Made by a program: the position numbers and the translations under genes. This document shows positions 1 to 8,562 of a stretch of DNA of 64,000 bases, piece by piece. The notes beneath the pieces are model-generated. The model did not search any database. It worked only from the letters and a program-made list of their open reading frames with translations, and was not told the DNA's origin. Positions within the stretch are counted from its first letter, which is position 1. Every line of letters starts with the position of its first letter. Source of the stretch: Halococcus sediminicola (lineage in GTDB: Archaea; Halobacteriota; Halobacteria; Halobacteriales; Halococcaceae); contig NZ_BBMP01000009.1 of NCBI RefSeq assembly GCF_000755245.1, forward strand, positions 21,288 to 85,287, in the 5' to 3' direction.

Positions 1-294
1 TGGAAGCGTCGAGTTATTCATCTGTTTCGGGACGAACTGGATCTCGTCGCCCGCTGTCTCGTTTTTGTACCGCATCCCCTGGTCGCGCAGATCTTTACTA
101 TACCACTTCTCGCCGCTCCAGTTGCCGGGGAGTTCCGTGATGTCTCCACCACCGCTCTCAGCACTTCCAATGCCACCGCCACCGAGGAATGCCAGCAGAC
201 CGTTGGCCGCGAAGGCGATGACCAGTGCGCCGATTATCGCTCCGACTGCCAATAGCGTCGGCTTGAGCAAAAGGGTCGAATCACCGTTACTCAT
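1..294 (-). CDS. Membrane-anchored hypothetical protein (C-terminus outside window)
   Basis: The reading frame opens at an ATG at 292-294 on the minus strand and runs off the left edge, giving 98 residues. It begins MSNGDSTLLLKPTLLAVGAI, with one hydrophobic segment at about residues 9-37, then a Gly/Ser-rich linker and a soluble part (ELPGNWSGEKWYSKDLRDQG). This is an N-terminally anchored protein with its body outside the membrane. I do not recognise the family. It is divergent from the thioredoxin/ccmF genes, so a role in cytochrome c or copper handling is only a guess from position. Confidence 0.6.
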   Translation of the reverse strand, partial: MSNGDSTLLLKPTLLAVGAIIGALVIAFAANGLLAFLGGGGIGSAESGGGDITELPGNWSGEKWYSKDLRDQGMRYKNETAGDEIQFVPKQMNNSTLP

Positions 295-463
295 CTCTTT
301 GCCTCAGTAGTGTTCGATCGTATTCCATGACTTGTATCCTACTATCAGGGGCTGATATCCGCCGTTCGGACCCCATTTTAATAAATGTGTGCACTTTCCT
401 CATTTCTCAACAACACAAAGCGCACACGTTTTGTCGGTCGATACCAAACCCGACCAATAATCG

Positions 464-934
464 ATGCGTCCACGGAAGCTACTGACGTTGGTCTTCATCG
501 CGCTTCTGCTGAGCATTGGCTATCTATCGATGAACGCTGCACCCGTGCTGAGTGACGAGAACTTCTCCTACCACGGCGATACCGCATGGCGGACTGACTT
601 TTCCGAGGCGAAGGAACTCGCAAACGAACAACATACCCCCATCGTCCTCTATTTCTGGACGACGTGGTGTACCTACTGCGAGGACTACAACGAGAACGTA
701 TATCCAAACGAAACGGTGCAAAATCGACTCGATGACTTCGTGAAAGTAGCAGTAAATCTCGACGGCGATTCGTCGCTTCAGCAACAATACAACGTCAACT
801 TCCCGCCCCAGCACGTCATCATCACCCCGGATGGAGAGGAGCTCGTACGTATCACAGGCTATGCCGATCGTGAGGACTTCCTCAGCTACCTCGAAACGGC
901 AAACAAGCGTGCCAACGGGACTGAGAGCACATGA
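464..934 (+). CDS. Membrane-anchored thioredoxin-like protein
   Basis: 156 aa. A hydrophobic N-terminal segment (about residues 6-28) is a signal anchor that places the rest outside the membrane. The thioredoxin fold carries WTTWCTYC with the redox pair at Cys69 and Cys72, and a cis-Pro region near NFPPQHVI. The stop codon overlaps the ATG of ccmF (931-934), so the two are translationally coupled. In this family such proteins keep apocytochrome c cysteines reduced (CcmG/ResA role) before haem attachment; that role here is inferred from the fold plus the coupling to ccmF. Confidence 0.85.
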   Translation: MRPRKLLTLVFIALLLSIGYLSMNAAPVLSDENFSYHGDTAWRTDFSEAKELANEQHTPIVLYFWTTWCTYCEDYNENVYPNETVQNRLDDFVKVAVNLDGDSSLQQQYNVNFPPQHVIITPDGEELVRITGYADREDFLSYLETANKRANGTEST

Positions 935-3324
935 ATCTCGGCACGGCTCTGCTCGCCCTTGCTTTTCTCGCGCTCACCAGTAGCACCCTCATCCTCTCGC
1001 GGGCGTATCTCGCCGACGACGAACACTACCTCGGCTACACCACACCGCTGGTCGGTATCGGTGCCACGCTATTGGTGAGCGCGCTCGTCCAACTCACCTA
1101 CCAGTTCGTCGTCACCGACTACTCGAACGCCTACGTCTGGCAGAACACCGCCGACTATCTCCCCATTCTCTATCGCATCACCGGCGTCTACGCCGCCAAC
1201 AAAGGGTCGGTGCTGCTATGGGCGACCATCGTCGCCATCGTCGCACTCGTTGCCATCGCCGCTCGGGGCGTCCCCGACCGTCACACCCGATTAGTGTATG
1301 CGCTCACGACCGGCGTCGTAGCCTACTTCACCGCGATGCTCCTGTCCGACAGCCCCTTTGCACCCGCCCGCGGCGAGTTCCCGAACGCACCACCCGGATT
1401 CGTTCCCGCGAGCGGGCAGGGCCTCAACGCGCTGTTGGTTGATCCGTACATGGCCATCCACCCGCCAGTGATGTTCACCGCCTACGCGCTACTCACGATG
1501 CCATTTGCTATCGGGGCGGCCCACTTCGTCTCCGTCCTCCGCGGCGATGGAGGACTGTTCGCGGCGTGGCAGGGCACGCTCACCCGTTGGCTCCGACTCG
1601 GCTGGCTCTTTCTCACCGGGGCGGTCGCCCTCGGCGGATTCTGGTCGTACACGGTGCTCGGCTGGGGCGGCATTTGGGCGTGGGACCCCGTCGAGACGGC
1701 CATCCTAATTCCGTGGCTGTTTCTCACAGGAACGCTTCACGCCGTCACCAACTATCGCCCTGGCAAGCGCTACACCATCCTCGCGCCCGCGATGACCGCG
1801 ACAGTGTTCGCGCTGGCCATCTACACCACCACCATCGTCCGTAGTGGCGTCTTCCGCAGCGTCCACTCCTTTGCCGATGGCGGCATCGGCATCGCCTTCC
1901 TCCTGTTGATGGCTGTGACAGCTGTTTTGGGTGTAGGCCTCCCGCTCGGCTACTGGGCCTGGAAGAACGATGACGCCGGACTCACCGATGGAAAGCTCCT
2001 CACGCGCTCGAACCTGCTCCACCTCGCCGTCTTGCTGTTCGGCCTGCTCACGTTCGTCTCGCTGTGGGGACTCTCCTTCCCCGTCCTCAGAAACGCCATC
2101 ACCGGTCTCGAAGTCGCCGTCGAGCCACGCTACTACAACCTCTGGAGCTACCCGCTCGTGCTCTCCGTCCTTCTCCTGTTAGGCTTCTACATGGACTTCG
2201 ACGTCGAGGGCCGCCGCCGGAGCCTCGTTGGACTTGGCGTCTTTGCGGCTGCGACATTGCTCGCCACTTTCATCGCCCCCTCCGCAACGTGGCAACTATC
2301 GAGTCCGCGCCCGACCGATGCGTTCGTCTATCGAATCATCGGGAGCGCGAGCGTGCTTTCGGCGCTGCCGCCGGTCGCCTACGTGATTCTCGCCATGCTC
2401 AAGCGCGGTCTCGTCCGCATCCCGGCGGCCGTCACCCGGAACGCGAAGTTGAAGGAATTGGGCATCATGCTGATACACGTCGCAGCAGCGCTACTCGTGC
2501 TCTCGCTGCCCTTCATGTATCTGTTCGGTGGACAGGCATCGGTGATGGCGGCCACCGGACAGGGGAACATCGATTCCTCAGCCCAGCAGGTCCCCGGCTC
2601 GGAGTATTCGATTCGCGTACTCAACAACACGACTAACGAGTTCCCCCGGGACCCCGACCTCTCGGACTACGCGCTCACCGCCGAGCAGGTCACCGCCCGC
2701 GGCGACACGCTCAACGGCTCAGTACAGACGCTGTACGGCAACGTGACGGCTGTCCGGAACGGTCCACAGGCGACGGTCGCCCAGCTCGACGGCTCGCCCA
2801 TTTGGGTCGGACTCGTCGACCGAAACGGGACGAACGTCTCGCTCCAGCCCGGCCAGTCCATCGCGGCGCGCGGGCAGTTGCTCTGGGAATTCGTCCCCCA
2901 GACTGACGCCGTGTTGCTCACCGGTCCCCAGACCATCGGCCCGGCGGCTGACCCACCCGAGAGCGTCGAGCCGACCCGCGTCATCGCTCGCGGTGCAGCG
3001 GTCGCGGTCTACGAGGACGGCGACCTGCTCACTAGTGGCGTCGTCGGCCAGCGCGAGTACGTCCGGCAAGGGGGATTGCAGGTCCGCGACGTGCTCATCG
3101 ATCGCGGTCTCGTCAGCGACACCTACGTGATAGCCGGCGTCAGCGACGGCACGGCATCCATCACCATCAAACGGGTGCCGATGATGACGCTCCTGCGAGT
3201 CAGTCTCGTCCTTCTATTGTTGGGAATGGGGCTTGTCTTCATCTTCGACCCGCGTCACGGACTCGCCCAACGAACGAGTGCTGCACATTCACAGTCAACC
3301 GCCGATACGGAGGCTGCAGATTAA
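931..3324 (+). CDS. ccmF: Cytochrome c-type biogenesis protein CcmF (haem lyase subunit)
   Basis: 797 aa polytopic membrane protein. It has the tryptophan-rich WWD signature GWGGIWAWDPVETA at residues 244-257 and the flanking conserved histidine region (HPPVMF, about residue 177). A large extracytoplasmic loop of about 190 residues precedes the last membrane segment (LLRVSLVLLLLGMGLVFIF). Length and order match the CcmF/NrfE/CcsA family, which attaches haem to CXXCH motifs of cytochromes c outside the membrane. It lies downstream of the thioredoxin gene with a 4-nt overlap and 2 nt ahead of the next gene, so the three form one operon. Confidence 0.93.
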   Translation: MNLGTALLALAFLALTSSTLILSRAYLADDEHYLGYTTPLVGIGATLLVSALVQLTYQFVVTDYSNAYVWQNTADYLPILYRITGVYAANKGSVLLWATIVAIVALVAIAARGVPDRHTRLVYALTTGVVAYFTAMLLSDSPFAPARGEFPNAPPGFVPASGQGLNALLVDPYMAIHPPVMFTAYALLTMPFAIGAAHFVSVLRGDGGLFAAWQGTLTRWLRLGWLFLTGAVALGGFWSYTVLGWGGIWAWDPVETAILIPWLFLTGTLHAVTNYRPGKRYTILAPAMTATVFALAIYTTTIVRSGVFRSVHSFADGGIGIAFLLLMAVTAVLGVGLPLGYWAWKNDDAGLTDGKLLTRSNLLHLAVLLFGLLTFVSLWGLSFPVLRNAITGLEVAVEPRYYNLWSYPLVLSVLLLLGFYMDFDVEGRRRSLVGLGVFAAATLLATFIAPSATWQLSSPRPTDAFVYRIIGSASVLSALPPVAYVILAMLKRGLVRIPAAVTRNAKLKELGIMLIHVAAALLVLSLPFMYLFGGQASVMAATGQGNIDSSAQQVPGSEYSIRVLNNTTNEFPRDPDLSDYALTAEQVTARGDTLNGSVQTLYGNVTAVRNGPQATVAQLDGSPIWVGLVDRNGTNVSLQPGQSIAARGQLLWEFVPQTDAVLLTGPQTIGPAADPPESVEPTRVIARGAAVAVYEDGDLLTSGVVGQREYVRQGGLQVRDVLIDRGLVSDTYVIAGVSDGTASITIKRVPMMTLLRVSLVLLLLGMGLVFIFDPRHGLAQRTSAAHSQSTADTEAAD

Positions 3325-3326
3325 CA

Positions 3327-4538
3327 ATGAATACACGACTCACGCTCGCCATCCTGCTCGCCTGTCTTGTTCTCGTCCCCACCACCGCCGCAGCAGCAGA
3401 AATTTCAGGTACCGTCACGACTGACAACGGCTCCACCGACGGCGCGAATGTGACCATTGCCGCCGTCTCGGAGAACTTTACCGCCGTCGGCGACCCCGTG
3501 CGGACGAGCGTCTCGGGATCGTCCTTCGAGGCTGAAGTGCCCGACGCGCCGGTCCACGTCGTCCGCGTGGCGCGCGGTGGCGCGACCCACTATGCAGTGC
3601 TTCGGGAGGACAACTCGACGACCATTGCGCTCAACTCGTCCATCACGGGCCGAGTCATCGATGACAACGGTGAGGGACGGGCGAACACGACTGTCGAGCT
3701 GGTCGACGAGAGCGGCTTTGCGGTCGACCGCGCGCTGACGGGCGACAACGGGCGCTTCGTATTCGACCCGGTCGAATCGAACGAGAGCTATCAGCTTCGG
3801 GTCTCGGCCGATGGAGTTCCGTATCAGGAGACCGTGAACACGACTGTTGGCGAGCGGAACGTGACCGTGACGACACCCGCGCCGACCGACGATATCTCTG
3901 TCCTCTCTGTTGCGAACCGCAGCCCCGCTGGCCACGTCCTGCAGGTGCTCGCGCCGCAAAACGAATCGGGCGTGCCGAGCATCGTTGAGACGATTTCGCT
4001 GCGAAACATGGGCGAACGTCCGTTCGTCGGCACCGTCTCGATCAACGTGCCGGCCGATGCCCAGCCATACTCGGGGATGGTTGACGGCGAGACTGCTCAG
4101 TACCGACGAGCGGAAGGGAGCGTTCGGCTCAACCTCACGGTGCCGGCAAACGGCACCACGCAGGCTGGCGTGGCCTACGACCTCCGGAATAGGAGCTTCG
4201 AGAAGACCCTCCAGCGGAACACGACACGGCTGGCAGTCGTCATGCAGGACTACAATGTCTCGGCAGTTGGGCATTCGGAAAATCTCCGAGTTGGCAATGC
4301 CTCGATTTCACTTCTCACCAACGACGAACCACTCCGAGCCAATGACACTATCAGTGTGAATCTCTCCGGCGCGCGGGCGGAAGGTCCGCATATGGACCTC
4401 GGAACGCCCAGCGCGGCTAACGCGAACGCGTCGGCACCCTCCGAGAGCAGTTCGCTCACGCCGTTTCCAACGGTACCGGTCTTCGGTGGTTTGGCCATGG
4501 TCGTTGTTGGCGGACTGATTGCCTATCGGGTTTTCTGA
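3327..4538 (+). CDS. Secreted, C-terminally anchored protein with carboxypeptidase-regulatory-like domains
   Basis: 403 aa. Signal peptide (MNTRLTLAILLACLVLVPTT) with cleavage near AAAAE. Two beta-sandwich repeats begin EISGTVTTDNGSTDGANV and ITGRVIDDNGEGRANTTV, the pattern of the carboxypeptidase regulatory-like (CarboxypepD_reg) fold. A Ser/Pro-rich linker leads to one C-terminal membrane helix (VFGGLAMVVVGGLIAYRVF). Many NxS/T sequons are present, as in haloarchaeal surface glycoproteins. It starts 2 nt after ccmF, so it is probably part of the cytochrome maturation operon, perhaps as an external scaffold; the exact role is unknown. Confidence 0.8.
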   Translation: MNTRLTLAILLACLVLVPTTAAAAEISGTVTTDNGSTDGANVTIAAVSENFTAVGDPVRTSVSGSSFEAEVPDAPVHVVRVARGGATHYAVLREDNSTTIALNSSITGRVIDDNGEGRANTTVELVDESGFAVDRALTGDNGRFVFDPVESNESYQLRVSADGVPYQETVNTTVGERNVTVTTPAPTDDISVLSVANRSPAGHVLQVLAPQNESGVPSIVETISLRNMGERPFVGTVSINVPADAQPYSGMVDGETAQYRRAEGSVRLNLTVPANGTTQAGVAYDLRNRSFEKTLQRNTTRLAVVMQDYNVSAVGHSENLRVGNASISLLTNDEPLRANDTISVNLSGARAEGPHMDLGTPSAANANASAPSESSSLTPFPTVPVFGGLAMVVVGGLIAYRVF

Positions 4539-4553
4539 TCTCGTTATCGCGTG

Positions 4554-4826
4554 CTATCGGTTAGAGCACCAAGTTTTCCGGAGCTGAACCCCGACGCCGA
4601 TCACGCCGACCGTCAGTGCTGCCACGAGAATTTGGACGAAACCGCCGCCGACAGCGGCCGTCGCACCGCTGGCAGCTGTCACTCCCGTGGCAGCGCTCAT
4701 TGTCGGGGCTACGATACAGCAGAGGCTCACTACCCCACCCAGTCCGAGGATTGACCACCCAAGCTCCGAGTCCGTGTCCGCCTCCACATCCGCATCTGAC
4801 GGCGCGTCTGCGTTTGAGGATTCCAT
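4554..4826 (-). CDS. Small membrane protein with a Cys pair
   Basis: 90 aa, convergent with the preceding operon. An acidic N-terminus of about 24 residues is followed by two hydrophobic segments; the first contains a vicinal Cys pair (VVSLCCIVAPT, about residues 34-44) and a third Cys lies near the C-terminus. Vicinal cysteines in a first membrane helix resemble small MerT/MerC-like metal carriers, but the similarity is only of pattern. I do not assign a function. Its position between cytochrome maturation and sulfur genes suggests metal or thiol handling. Confidence 0.65.
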   Translation of the reverse strand: MESSNADAPSDADVEADTDSELGWSILGLGGVVSLCCIVAPTMSAATGVTAASGATAAVGGGFVQILVAALTVGVIGVGVQLRKTWCSNR

Positions 4827-5093
4827 TTATGCACCTAGGTACACGTGACCGATCCGTGTATCTTGGGGAGTGGCTACATCACTCAGTGTTCTCGCTCAGA
4901 TATCGTCCAATTTACCACACACGTTTCCGCCGAGAAATTCTACTGGCTTAGTGGTAGGCGAGACTCTTCAAGCAACACCGAAGCGCTGACTGGTATTTCG
5001 TCAGGGCTCTTGAGAGCCTCAATCCAGAGTTGCTGCGCTGCTGTACCGAAGATTCGGATGCTTGCGCGAAAATACAACCGACATGTGGCCGAT
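4827..5093. other. Gene-free spacer
   Basis: I see no convincing gene. Short open stretches exist on both strands but lack recognisable motifs, and the base use is less GC-biased than in the neighbours. It may hold old insertion-sequence debris; nothing definite can be named. Confidence 0.4.
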
Positions 5094-5666
5094 TCAGACG
5101 AGAAGCTGAATATCGGCATCGGCCATCCGCTGAAAGGCCGTCGCCGCGCCAACACCGACTTCGACACCATCGTAGAAATCGTCCGGATCGTAATCGAGCA
5201 GATCGATGGTCATCTGACAGGCCTGCATCTCGACGCCACTCTCGAGCGAGGTCTCGACGAGCTCCTCGACGCTTGCGACGTCGTTGTCGGCGATGCGTCG
5301 TTCCATCATTTTCGCGGTTGCTCGGTCCATGCCCGGCAGCGCGGCGATGGCGTTCGGGATGGGCATGTTCGGGTTGCCGACCGAACTCAGACCCAGCTCC
5401 TGAGAGTGTTCCTCGTGGAGGATTTCGAGACCCCAGAACGTGTGAAACACCGTCACGTCCCAGCCGAAGGCCGCCGCCGTCGAGGCTAGGATGAGCGGCG
5501 GATAGGCCATGTCGAGACTACCCTTCGTAGCGATGATGACCATCTGCTGGCCGTTCTCCTCGCTTTTGACCGCTGCGAGTTCGTCTTCGAGTTCCTCGAT
5601 ACGCGCTTCGAGCGCCGCAGCGTTCTCAATCGATTCGCTGCCGGTCGATTTCGTTTCCGTACTCAT
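5094..5666 (-). CDS. DsrE/DsrF-like sulfur-carrier family protein
   Basis: 190 aa. A short coiled-coil (residues about 15-38, AALEARIEELEDELAAVKSE) precedes a DsrE/DsrF/DsrH-like Rossmann-type domain (MVIIATKGSLDMAYPPLILA, then WDVTVFHTFWGLEIL). A conserved Cys lies in VEMQACQMTIDLL. Members of this family accept or relay sulfane sulfur with TusA. It is encoded 61 nt downstream of tusA on the same strand, consistent with a two-gene unit. The specific sulfur donor is inferred to be the rhodanese/metallo-hydrolase protein encoded divergently. Confidence 0.88.
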   Translation of the reverse strand: MSTETKSTGSESIENAAALEARIEELEDELAAVKSEENGQQMVIIATKGSLDMAYPPLILASTAAAFGWDVTVFHTFWGLEILHEEHSQELGLSSVGNPNMPIPNAIAALPGMDRATAKMMERRIADNDVASVEELVETSLESGVEMQACQMTIDLLDYDPDDFYDGVEVGVGAATAFQRMADADIQLLV

Positions 5667-5727
5667 TGTTTATCTCTCACACGTCGCGTCTGCTGCGTGC
5701 TCAGACTCCCGGAGGTGAACGCACTCA

Positions 5728-5985
5728 TCATTCGGTCTTGCGAACGTAGTGTTTGTAGACGTCCTCGCCACCCTGCTGACTTTCGATCTGGTCGACTAGC
5801 TCGACGCCGTCCGTCGTATCAGCCCAACCTTTGAGGTCGCTCATGCTGCCGGGGTCGGTCGCCAGCACTTCGAGAACCTCCTTGGGCTGGAGATCGTCGG
5901 TCGCGTCTTTGGTCTTGATGACTGGCATCGGACAGTTCTCGCCCTGTACGTCGAGCGTCGTCGTAGCGTCGTGTTCCGTACTCAT
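5728..5985 (-). CDS. tusA: TusA-family sulfur carrier protein
   Basis: 85 aa, the usual size for the family. It carries the signature CPMPVIKTK, in which the Cys (residue 18) carries a persulfide, within the TusA/SirA two-layer fold. Family members pass sulfur to DsrE-type proteins or to tRNA and cofactor synthesis. It is first in a leftward pair with the DsrE-like gene and divergent from the rhodanese-fusion gene. A likely TATA box (TTTTAG on the minus strand near 6023-6028) and the palindrome at 6041-6050 lie upstream. Confidence 0.93.
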   Translation of the reverse strand: MSTEHDATTTLDVQGENCPMPVIKTKDATDDLQPKEVLEVLATDPGSMSDLKGWADTTDGVELVDQIESQQGGEDVYKHYVRKTE

Positions 5986-6040
5986 TTTCGTATTGCCTCT
6001 GATTCACAATACAATACAAGGCCCTAAAAGTGTTGCGGAT

Positions 6041-6050
6041 ATTGATCAAT
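6041..6050. promoter_or_regulatory. Perfect 10-bp palindrome in the tusA / rhodanese-fusion divergent promoter
   Basis: ATTGATCAAT is its own reverse complement. It sits about 15 bp upstream of the probable tusA TATA box. The half-site ATTG/CAAT recurs in the inverted repeat ahead of the winged-helix regulator at 9607-9624, so it may be that regulator's site. The spacing between half-sites differs (2 versus 4 nt), so this is tentative. Confidence 0.4.
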
Positions 6051-6186
6051 ACATACACTGTGGTAAGTGAAACCGCCCTGTTCTGGGCTTTTCTCGCGAC
6101 TCTGTGCTATTTTGGAAACTCACTATTGTTCTTCTTCCACCATACTATGGAAACCCTTATTTGCCTCACTCCGGTATAGGCGAGTG

Positions 6187-7374
6187 ATGAGTGAACAGGA
6201 ATTTCCCGAGCCAGACGTGGACGTAGAGTCCATCGAACCGGCTAAGCTGAAGGAACGAATCGACGACGGCGAAGACGTGTTCGTGCTCGACACGCGCGCG
6301 AACGAGGAGTTCGAGGAGTGGCACATCGACGGTGAGAGGGTCACTACCCACAACGTACCGTACTTCGAGTTCCTTCTCGGCGACGTCGACGAGGAAATCT
6401 TTGAGGGGATTCCCGAGGACAGGGAGGTAGTGGTGCTCTGTGCGAAGGGCGATTCGAGCGAGTACGTCGCCGGCCTCCTGAAAGAGCGCGATTATGATGT
6501 GAGCCACCTCGCGCGCGGCATGAACGGTTGGGCGGAACTCTACGAGTACCACGAACTCGATACCCAGGAGAATCTGACCATCGCTCAGTACCAACGGCCC
6601 TCCAGCGGCTGTCTCGCCTACCTCGTCGTCAGCGGCGACGAGGCCGCCGTGATCGATCCGCTGCGAGCGTTCGTCGGCACCTACGCACAGGATGCACGCG
6701 CACTCGGGGCAGATCTGACCTACGCGCTCGACACGCACGTCCACGCCGACCACATCAGCGGCGTTCGCACCGTCACTGAAAACACCGAGGCGACGGCCGT
6801 CATTCCCCAGCCCGTCGTCGACCGCGGCGTCGAGTACGACATTGAGTACGAAACAGTCGCAGACGGTGATTCCATCTCGGTCGGTGAAACCCACATTGAG
6901 GTGCTTCATACGCCCGGCCACACCTCGGGGATGACTTCGTATCTGGTCGAGGACGTGCTGTTCGCCGGTGATGGCTTGTTCCTCGAGAGCGTCGCCCGAC
7001 CGGATTTGGAGGAGGGTGCAGAGGGGGCAGCCGAGGCTGCGGGCGAGCTCTACGACACTCTCCAGCAGACGGTTCTCGAACTGCCCGACGACACCGTCGT
7101 CGCACCGGGACATTTCAGCGACAACACCGAAACCGACGACGGAACCTATACCACACAGCTCGGTAATCTCGAAGAATCAATGGACGCGCTCGACCTAGAC
7201 CGCGAGGAGTTCATCGAGTTCATCCAATCGGACATGCCGCCACGGCCGTCGAATTACGAGGAGATCATCGCCACCAATCTCGGTGAGCGCGAGACGAGCG
7301 ACGAGAAAGCCTTCGAACTCGAACAAGGGCCGAACAATTGTGCGGCCAGCCAAGACGCGCTAACGAGTGATTAG
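6187..7374 (+). CDS. Rhodanese-metallo-beta-lactamase-fold fusion (persulfide dioxygenase-like)
   Basis: 395 aa from the ATG at 6187; an upstream in-frame ATG at 6067 would add 40 residues that do not look like this family, and a TATA-like CTTATTTG lies about 30 nt before 6187. Residues 10-115 form a rhodanese domain with the active-site loop LCAKGDSS (Cys85). Residues 125-390 are a metallo-beta-lactamase fold with HVHADH (184-189), HTPGH (241-245), an Asp in FAGDG, and APGH. The domain order resembles MBL/rhodanese proteins that oxidise glutathione or CoA persulfide. It is joined directly to the YeeE/YedE genes, so it probably works in thiosulfate or sulfane-sulfur use. Confidence 0.88.
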   Translation: MSEQEFPEPDVDVESIEPAKLKERIDDGEDVFVLDTRANEEFEEWHIDGERVTTHNVPYFEFLLGDVDEEIFEGIPEDREVVVLCAKGDSSEYVAGLLKERDYDVSHLARGMNGWAELYEYHELDTQENLTIAQYQRPSSGCLAYLVVSGDEAAVIDPLRAFVGTYAQDARALGADLTYALDTHVHADHISGVRTVTENTEATAVIPQPVVDRGVEYDIEYETVADGDSISVGETHIEVLHTPGHTSGMTSYLVEDVLFAGDGLFLESVARPDLEEGAEGAAEAAGELYDTLQQTVLELPDDTVVAPGHFSDNTETDDGTYTTQLGNLEESMDALDLDREEFIEFIQSDMPPRPSNYEEIIATNLGERETSDEKAFELEQGPNNCAASQDALTSD

Positions 7375-7881
7375 ATGATTGGACCGGAGCTACTGACGAT
7401 ACTGGGCCAACTCCCCACCGGACTCTTCCCGCGCGGCATCAGCCAGTACGCCGTCGGTGGCGTACTCATCGGGCTTGGAGTGTCGACTATCTACCTCGGG
7501 ACGGCCATCACGCCCGGCGCGAGCACGTTCTTCGAATCTACCCTCTCGTATTTCTCGGAAATTCCCCGGTTCAACCGGGCGAAATACCTCGCCACCCGTG
7601 ACTGGCGGATCGTCTTCACGCTGAGCATGGTCGCCGGTGCGAGCATCTATGCGCTCACGCTCGGCGGTGGAGGCTGGACGACAGACGTGGGAGCGTGGCG
7701 GCTGCTCGCTGGCGGCGTGCTCGTCGGCATCGGCACGCGACTCGGTAAGGGCTGTACCTCCGGGCACGGCATCAACGGCATCGCGTCGTTATCTGGGACT
7801 TCCCTGGCAAATGTCGCGACCTTCATGCTGGCGGCAATCGGCGTTGCACTCTCAATGCAAGCGCTTGGAGTTTCGCCATGA
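7375..7881 (+). CDS. YeeE/YedE-family sulfur transporter, first half
   Basis: 168 aa, four to five hydrophobic segments. It contains the motif GKGCTSGHGI (about residues 124-133) with the conserved Cys of the YeeE/YedE (TsuA) family, thought to relay thiosulfate or sulfide. Its start abuts the stop of the fusion gene and its stop overlaps the ATG of the next gene (7878-7881). The family is usually one protein of about 350 aa; here it is two coupled halves. Confidence 0.9.
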   Translation: MIGPELLTILGQLPTGLFPRGISQYAVGGVLIGLGVSTIYLGTAITPGASTFFESTLSYFSEIPRFNRAKYLATRDWRIVFTLSMVAGASIYALTLGGGGWTTDVGAWRLLAGGVLVGIGTRLGKGCTSGHGINGIASLSGTSLANVATFMLAAIGVALSMQALGVSP

Positions 7882-8345
7882 GCACAAACGACTCCCGCAA
7901 CCCGCTGTTCATGCCATTAATCGTTCTCGGTGGCGCGCTGTTTGGCTTCGGACTCGCCTACAGCGGGATGGCCAAACCTGAGATCGTCCTGGATTTCCTC
8001 CAGCTACAAGACTGGGGACTCGTGTTCGTGATGGGCGGTGCAGCGGCCGTCACTGGAACAGTTATCACAGTTGCAACGCGGTATCTCAGCCGTGCACCGC
8101 TCACCGGCGAGCGGTATGGCAAGCGTGAGAAGACCTTCGACCGAAGTGTGCTCCTCGGTGGAGTGATCTTCGGTGTCGGGTGGGGAATTTCGGGACTTTG
8201 TCCTGGTTCGGCGTATGCCAGCCTCGGCATCGGGAATTTCCCCATCTTGATCGGGATCGCCGGGATGTTCCTCGGTGCGTATGCACAGGGGTACTGGCGT
8301 TCCTATCGAGAGAACACTACTGGAACGGCCACACCAAGTGACTGA
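7878..8345 (+). CDS. YeeE/YedE-family sulfur transporter, second half (DUF6691-like)
   Basis: 155 aa membrane protein with about four helices. It has the second conserved cysteine motif, GISGLCPGSAYA (about residues 104-115). With the preceding 168-aa protein it would form the complete inverted-repeat channel. The 4-nt overlap supports coupled synthesis and a one-to-one complex. Confidence 0.9.
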   Translation: MSTNDSRNPLFMPLIVLGGALFGFGLAYSGMAKPEIVLDFLQLQDWGLVFVMGGAAAVTGTVITVATRYLSRAPLTGERYGKREKTFDRSVLLGGVIFGVGWGISGLCPGSAYASLGIGNFPILIGIAGMFLGAYAQGYWRSYRENTTGTATPSD

Positions 8346-8562
8346 GACTCTCGACCAATTCACAGATGACCACAACAAACACCGAGCGATACACGGACCA
8401 CAAGCGACACGACTGCGATCGATACGTTGACGACGAACAACTGTCACAATGGAGTAGTACTTGTAGCTTATCACTCATGCATGCTCGAGAAACGGTAACT
8501 GAAGAACCGAACACACCCCGACGACAAGAAAGAGCTTCGTACGATTCAAATTTGACCCAGCT

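Noticed and set aside
3405..4274. 289-codon minus-strand frame opposite the surface protein
   Set aside because: No start context or motifs; the plus-strand protein has signal peptide and anchor.
6067..6186. N-terminal extension of the rhodanese fusion from ATG 6067
   Set aside because: Extension is Cys/Ser/Leu-rich, unlike the family, and would cross the likely TATA box.
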